From Chitinophagales bacterium (GTDB lineage Bacteria; Bacteroidota; Bacteroidia; Chitinophagales; Chitinophagaceae): DNA of 64,000 nucleotides. The stretch lies in NCBI GenBank assembly GCA_013298665.1, contig JAAFIK010000007.1, forward strand, positions 2,113 to 66,112, given 5' to 3'. This document shows positions 61,139 to 64,000 of this stretch, piece after piece. A model generated the notes under the pieces. The model was given only the letters and a program-made list of their open reading frames with translations. It made no database searches and had not been told where the DNA came from. The translations under genes were made by a program, and so were the position numbers. Each line of letters begins with the position of its first letter. Position 1 is the stretch's first letter.

Positions 61139-62792
61139 GTTGGCGATAAACCCTTTTCCCATCCACAAAAGTGGCGATTACGACCGTTTTGAGGATGGCA
61201 TCGGGTGGGCAGGTGAGCAGGTCGTTATTGAGGATGATAAAGTCCGCAAACTTACCCGGTTCGAGGCTGCCTTTGTCTTTTTCCTCAAAACTACCATAAG
61301 CTGCCCAGGTGGTCATGCCCCTGAGGGCGTCTTTGCGGCTGAGGGCATTTTCGGGCTGGAAACCTCCGGCAGGAAAGCCTTTATCGTCTTTGCGTTCTAC
61401 TGCGGCGAAAAAGGTTTTAAACGGACTGATGTCCTCTACGGGGAAATCGGTACCGAGCGGAATCCATTTGTTTTGTGCCAGTAGTTGCTGGTAGGCATAA
61501 GCGCCCTTAACGGCATCGGGACCAAGCCGGTCGGCCGCCCAGTACATATCGCTGGTGGCGTGGGTGGGCTGTACAGAGGGCACGATAGCATAGCGGCCAA
61601 AATAGTCAAAATCGGCGGGGTTAACCACCTGTGCATGCTCGATACGCCAGCGGCGGTTGTTGGGCCCTTTGAGTACTTCGGCATAAATGTGTAATATTTC
61701 GCGGTTGGCACTGTCGCCGATGGCATGGGTACAGGCCTGGAAACCACTGTTGATGAGCAGAGCAGCAATTTTACGGTAATACGCTTTGTCTTTCAGTAAA
61801 AACCCGCGCCATCCTGCACGATCGGCATAATCGTGCAGCAGGCAGGCACCCCGGCTTCCGAGTGCCCCATCGGCATAGAGTTTAAACGCATTTACCCGGA
61901 GGCGAGGGGTGGCATAGGGGCCGGTTTTGAGGTAATGGTCGTAATTGATGCTGCTGTCGGACAGCATGGCGTTGATGCGGATCCGTAAACTGTCTGCCCG
62001 CTGGAGGCTGTCGATGAGGTCAATTTCGGGTTTGAGAAGACCGCAATCCACGATGGTGGTGAGGCCGGCAGCAAAGCAGTTTTGCTCTGCTTTGCGCAGG
62101 GCTGCGGCGATCTGTGTATGCGATGGTGGTGGTATGATGGCGCTGACGAGGTCAACCGCATTGTCGATAAGGATACCAGTGCACTGGTTGTTCTTGGTTT
62201 CGATGGTACCACCGGTAAGTTGTTGTCCGGGCAGGATGCCTGCCTGGCTGAGTGCCGCCTGGTTGGCGATGGCTGCGTGTCCGTCGATGCGGCCAAGAAG
62301 CACGGGGTTGTTGGGAAAAAGCTGGTCGAGCAGGGCTTTGTCGGGAAAGGCTTTGTCGGTCCAGTCGTTCTGGTCCCAGCCCCGGCCTGTGATCCACTGC
62401 CCCGGTTGTACGGGATGTTCGGCCACAAAGGCTTTTACCCGGTCGATGCAGGCCACCCAGCTTGTTGTACCAGCCAGATTGGCACTGTTGAGGGTAAGTC
62501 CGTAGTTGTAAAAATGCGCATGGGCATCAATAAAACCGGGATAAATGTATTTCCCCCCCGCGTCTACCATATCGTCGCTTTCATAATCTTTTAGTATATC
62601 GTCCTTTTTCCCCACCACCAGTATCTTCCCGTCCCGGATGGCCATGGCTTCGGCGGTGCTGAAGCCGGTATCTACGGTATAGATATGGGCGTTAAACACA
62701 ATGGTGTTCACCTGCTGCCTGAACTTACAGGCGGAAAACGTCAGCAGACAGAGGAGGGCCGGGAGGCCGTATTTGATGTTGGAGTGATGCAT
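61134..62792 (-). CDS. Amidohydrolase family lipoprotein (YtcJ/NfdA-like)
   Basis: A 552-residue protein with lipobox TFSAC (Cys22). The metal-dependent amidohydrolase-3 domain has GGKYIYPGFIDAHAHF (His91, His93), ITGRGWDQNDW, RIDGHAAIANQAAL, CTHAIGDSANREIL, RIEHAQVVNPAD, VQPTHATSDMYWA and LGTDFPVEDISPF, all in family order. Such enzymes hydrolyse N-formyl or related amide bonds and are often exported in Bacteroidota. Substrate unknown. It is 62 bp upstream of the amylase gene on the same strand but without an operator of its own, so it is probably a separate unit. Confidence 0.9.
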   Translation of the reverse strand: MHHSNIKYGLPALLCLLTFSACKFRQQVNTIVFNAHIYTVDTGFSTAEAMAIRDGKILVVGKKDDILKDYESDDMVDAGGKYIYPGFIDAHAHFYNYGLTLNSANLAGTTSWVACIDRVKAFVAEHPVQPGQWITGRGWDQNDWTDKAFPDKALLDQLFPNNPVLLGRIDGHAAIANQAALSQAGILPGQQLTGGTIETKNNQCTGILIDNAVDLVSAIIPPPSHTQIAAALRKAEQNCFAAGLTTIVDCGLLKPEIDLIDSLQRADSLRIRINAMLSDSSINYDHYLKTGPYATPRLRVNAFKLYADGALGSRGACLLHDYADRAGWRGFLLKDKAYYRKIAALLINSGFQACTHAIGDSANREILHIYAEVLKGPNNRRWRIEHAQVVNPADFDYFGRYAIVPSVQPTHATSDMYWAADRLGPDAVKGAYAYQQLLAQNKWIPLGTDFPVEDISPFKTFFAAVERKDDKGFPAGGFQPENALSRKDALRGMTTWAAYGSFEEKDKGSLEPGKFADFIILNNDLLTCPPDAILKTVVIATFVDGKRVYRQP

Positions 62793-62938
62793 GAAACAAA
62801 GTTAGTAATTAGTAGCAGGATAAGAGGTTCCGGTAGTAAGTACCAACCAGGTACTGAGTACTGCCTGCCCAAAGGACTATAACTCCCGGGGTAAACATCG
62901 GGGTAAACCCGCTGTTATAACCCGGGGGCTACGGGTAG

Positions 62939-63013
62939 GATATCCCACTGATGCGCCACTGATGCGTCACTGATGCGCCACTGATATCCCACTGTAAAGA
63001 GAAGTGGGATATC
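62939..63013. repeat. Five phased CACTG words (11-bp unit) plus perfect 11-bp hairpin
   Basis: CACTG starts at 62946, 62957, 62968, 62979 and 62990, exactly 11 bp apart, in units CACTGATGCGC/T. GATATCCCACT flanks the array on both sides; the right copy (62983-62993) and its complement (63003-63013) form a hairpin with a 9-nt loop, and the left copy (62939-62949) can pair with the same arm. Confidence 0.85.
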
Positions 63014-63393
63014 TATGGGTAAACTGTATGACAAAACTGTTAAAATTCTGTGAACACCCCGGGGCAGCCATCCCTTTCCGCAGGGGATACCGGCAACCTG
63101 CCGGGGAGTTACAGGTAAGCAACCCCCTGCTAACCACGGGTTTACCGCAGGGCTGGTACGGGGTTACGGGGGCGATTCGCTTTCCGGAAAATATTGTAAG
63201 GACGCAACAGAAGTGGTTGCGTTAATGCAAAAGATATTTCAGGAGAGAAAAGAAGAAATCGTTGCCTATTTTAAACATCAACGTTTAAAAAGTACTGTAA
63301 AGCCCAGCGCATAGCAACAGGGCTTTGTAGGGTACAAAAGGCCGTCAATGAGAGGTTTCATTGCCGGCGGAGATTTACTATTCGCATTATTTG

Positions 63394-63401
63394 TATATTT
63401 G
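63394..63401 (+). promoter_or_regulatory. -7 box of the right-edge secreted-protein gene
   Basis: TATATTTG matches TAnnTTTG, 67 bp upstream of the ATG at 63469. No good -33 element is visible at 17-23 bp. Confidence 0.45.
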
Positions 63402-63468
63402 AAAACAGCAGTTTTTTCCCAGTCAGTTACACAATACCATTTTATCGCACGTGCGTAAATTTTAAAAG

Positions 63469-64000
63469 ATGAAATACATAATCTGTATTACAGCCTCCTT
63501 ATTCTCTTTAACCCTCTACGGGCAGGACACAAAAACCCCGTTTGATGGACATAATTGGGAGGCACCCTATCACCTGCCCATACCGAAAGACTGGACAATC
63601 GAACGGTTTTTGATCCCCATCAGCTTTGCCCCGCAGATCCGGTATCAGGGTGTTGAAGACATACGCTTTACCCCGGGCTGGGGAAAGGTAAACAGCGACG
63701 GGTACTGGACCTATGCATTTTTGTGGTACTTAGACGGTTCGCCAAAAACGGATGCAAAAATAATAGCCGGGAATTTAAAAGCCTATTATACCGGCCTGAT
63801 CAGGAGTAATACCGACAGCACAAGGGCTGCCTCCGAAAAATGGATGCCGGTGACTACTGCCTTTAAAAAAGTACCTGCTGATAAAGGGGATATTGGAACC
63901 TATACCGGCACGATCAACATGAGAGACTTTATACAGCGCAATGCAATAAAGCTTTATTGTAAGGTACACATCAGGGCTTGTACGGATGAGCAGAAAACTG
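63469..64000 (+). CDS. Secreted protein, C-terminus cut by window edge
   Basis: An open frame from ATG 63469 runs 177 codons to the window edge. It starts with a signal peptide (MKYIICITASLFSLTLYGQ). The mature part includes IPKDWTIERFLIPISFAPQI, FTPGWGKVNSDGYWTYAFLW and NLKAYYTGLIRSNTD, and has no lipobox. I do not recognise a named family with confidence; similar small exported proteins occur in Bacteroidota next to varied genes. Composition and codon use look genuine. Confidence 0.8.
   Translation, partial: MKYIICITASLFSLTLYGQDTKTPFDGHNWEAPYHLPIPKDWTIERFLIPISFAPQIRYQGVEDIRFTPGWGKVNSDGYWTYAFLWYLDGSPKTDAKIIAGNLKAYYTGLIRSNTDSTRAASEKWMPVTTAFKKVPADKGDIGTYTGTINMRDFIQRNAIKLYCKVHIRACTDEQKT

Larger units (their letters stand above)
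62793..63468. other. 676-bp gene-poor region with phased repeats and hairpin
   Basis: Between divergent genes. It holds an AGTACC/GGTACT inverted repeat at about 62839-62855, two CGGGGTAAAC words near 62890, five CACTG words at 11-bp steps (62946-62994), a perfect 11-bp hairpin (62983-63013) and a promoter box at 63394. A 66-codon frame from ATG 63028 to 63225 has no recognisable features and I do not call it a gene. Confidence 0.7.

Noticed and set aside
63028-63225. 66-codon frame in the gap before the right-edge gene
   Set aside because: Reasonable start codon but no signal, domain or neighbour support; GC-rich local composition may explain the open frame.
1-64000. tRNA, rRNA, CRISPR arrays, prophage or intact transposase
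   Set aside because: I looked for tRNA-like arms, direct-repeat/spacer patterns and transposase motifs on both strands and saw none convincing.

Overview
The window looks like a chromosomal segment of a Bacteroidota bacterium, probably of the Chitinophagaceae type (inference from gene families and style, not from a marker gene). The supporting signs are type IX secretion (T9SS) C-terminal sorting domains on two secreted proteins, a SusC/SusD outer-membrane pair, an S46 dipeptidyl-peptidase, DUF4332/DUF5004/TIGR03067-type proteins, weak Shine-Dalgarno signals and TAnnTTTG-like -7 promoter boxes. I saw no tRNA, rRNA, CRISPR array or intact transposase gene.

Region 1 (1-2493, minus) is the 5' part of a secreted beta-helix protein with a chitin-binding-like module and PKD repeats whose DNA is almost identical. 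Region 2 (about 2.9-32.2 kb) is a large divergently organised exopolysaccharide (EPS) locus. The minus arm (13508 down to 2914) carries a GT2, a Wzc-like co-polymerase with a degenerate ATPase, two acyltransferases, a Wzx-type flippase, a GT4, a Wzy-type polymerase and a half-length TolC-like protein. A separate minus gene (20647-13592) encodes a 2351-residue secreted esterase with many adhesion/binding modules. The plus arm (20984-32238) carries a membrane GT2, a stand-alone pseudo-receiver protein, a priming sugar transferase fused to a receiver-like domain, three further glycosyltransferases, an epimerase, two methyltransferases, a polysaccharide deacetylase and a membrane endonuclease/exonuclease/phosphatase-fold protein. 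No Wza-type export lipoprotein is present in the window.

Region 3 (32.3-49.3 kb) is mixed: an unrecognised small protein, a DPP7-like peptidase, a small lipoprotein, a STAND ATPase with a C-terminal helix-turn-helix, a UvrD helicase, a DUF7033-like deacetylase relative, a LutB-like iron-sulfur protein, kbl, an ECF sigma factor with probable membrane partner and outer-membrane barrel, a DUF4332 protein and an L,D-transpeptidase.

Region 4 (49.5-61.1 kb, minus) is a starch/glucan utilisation locus: secreted GH13 amylase, Nudix-type (NrtR-like) regulator, SusC, SusD, a DUF5004 lipoprotein, a secreted protein resembling the amylase N-terminus, and a SusE/F-like lipoprotein. It is followed by an amidohydrolase lipoprotein and a partial secreted protein at the right edge.

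The most interesting signals are: (a) an 18-bp palindrome with ATACCC half-sites at three intergenic positions around the EPS locus; (b) two receiver-like proteins lacking the phospho-acceptor aspartate, one fused to the EPS priming enzyme; (c) TGTGTA/TACACA palindromes in front of both susC and the amylase gene, next to a degenerate-Nudix regulator gene; (d) a 164-bp element with perfect 22-bp inverted ends; and (e) five CACTG words phased at exactly 11 bp.
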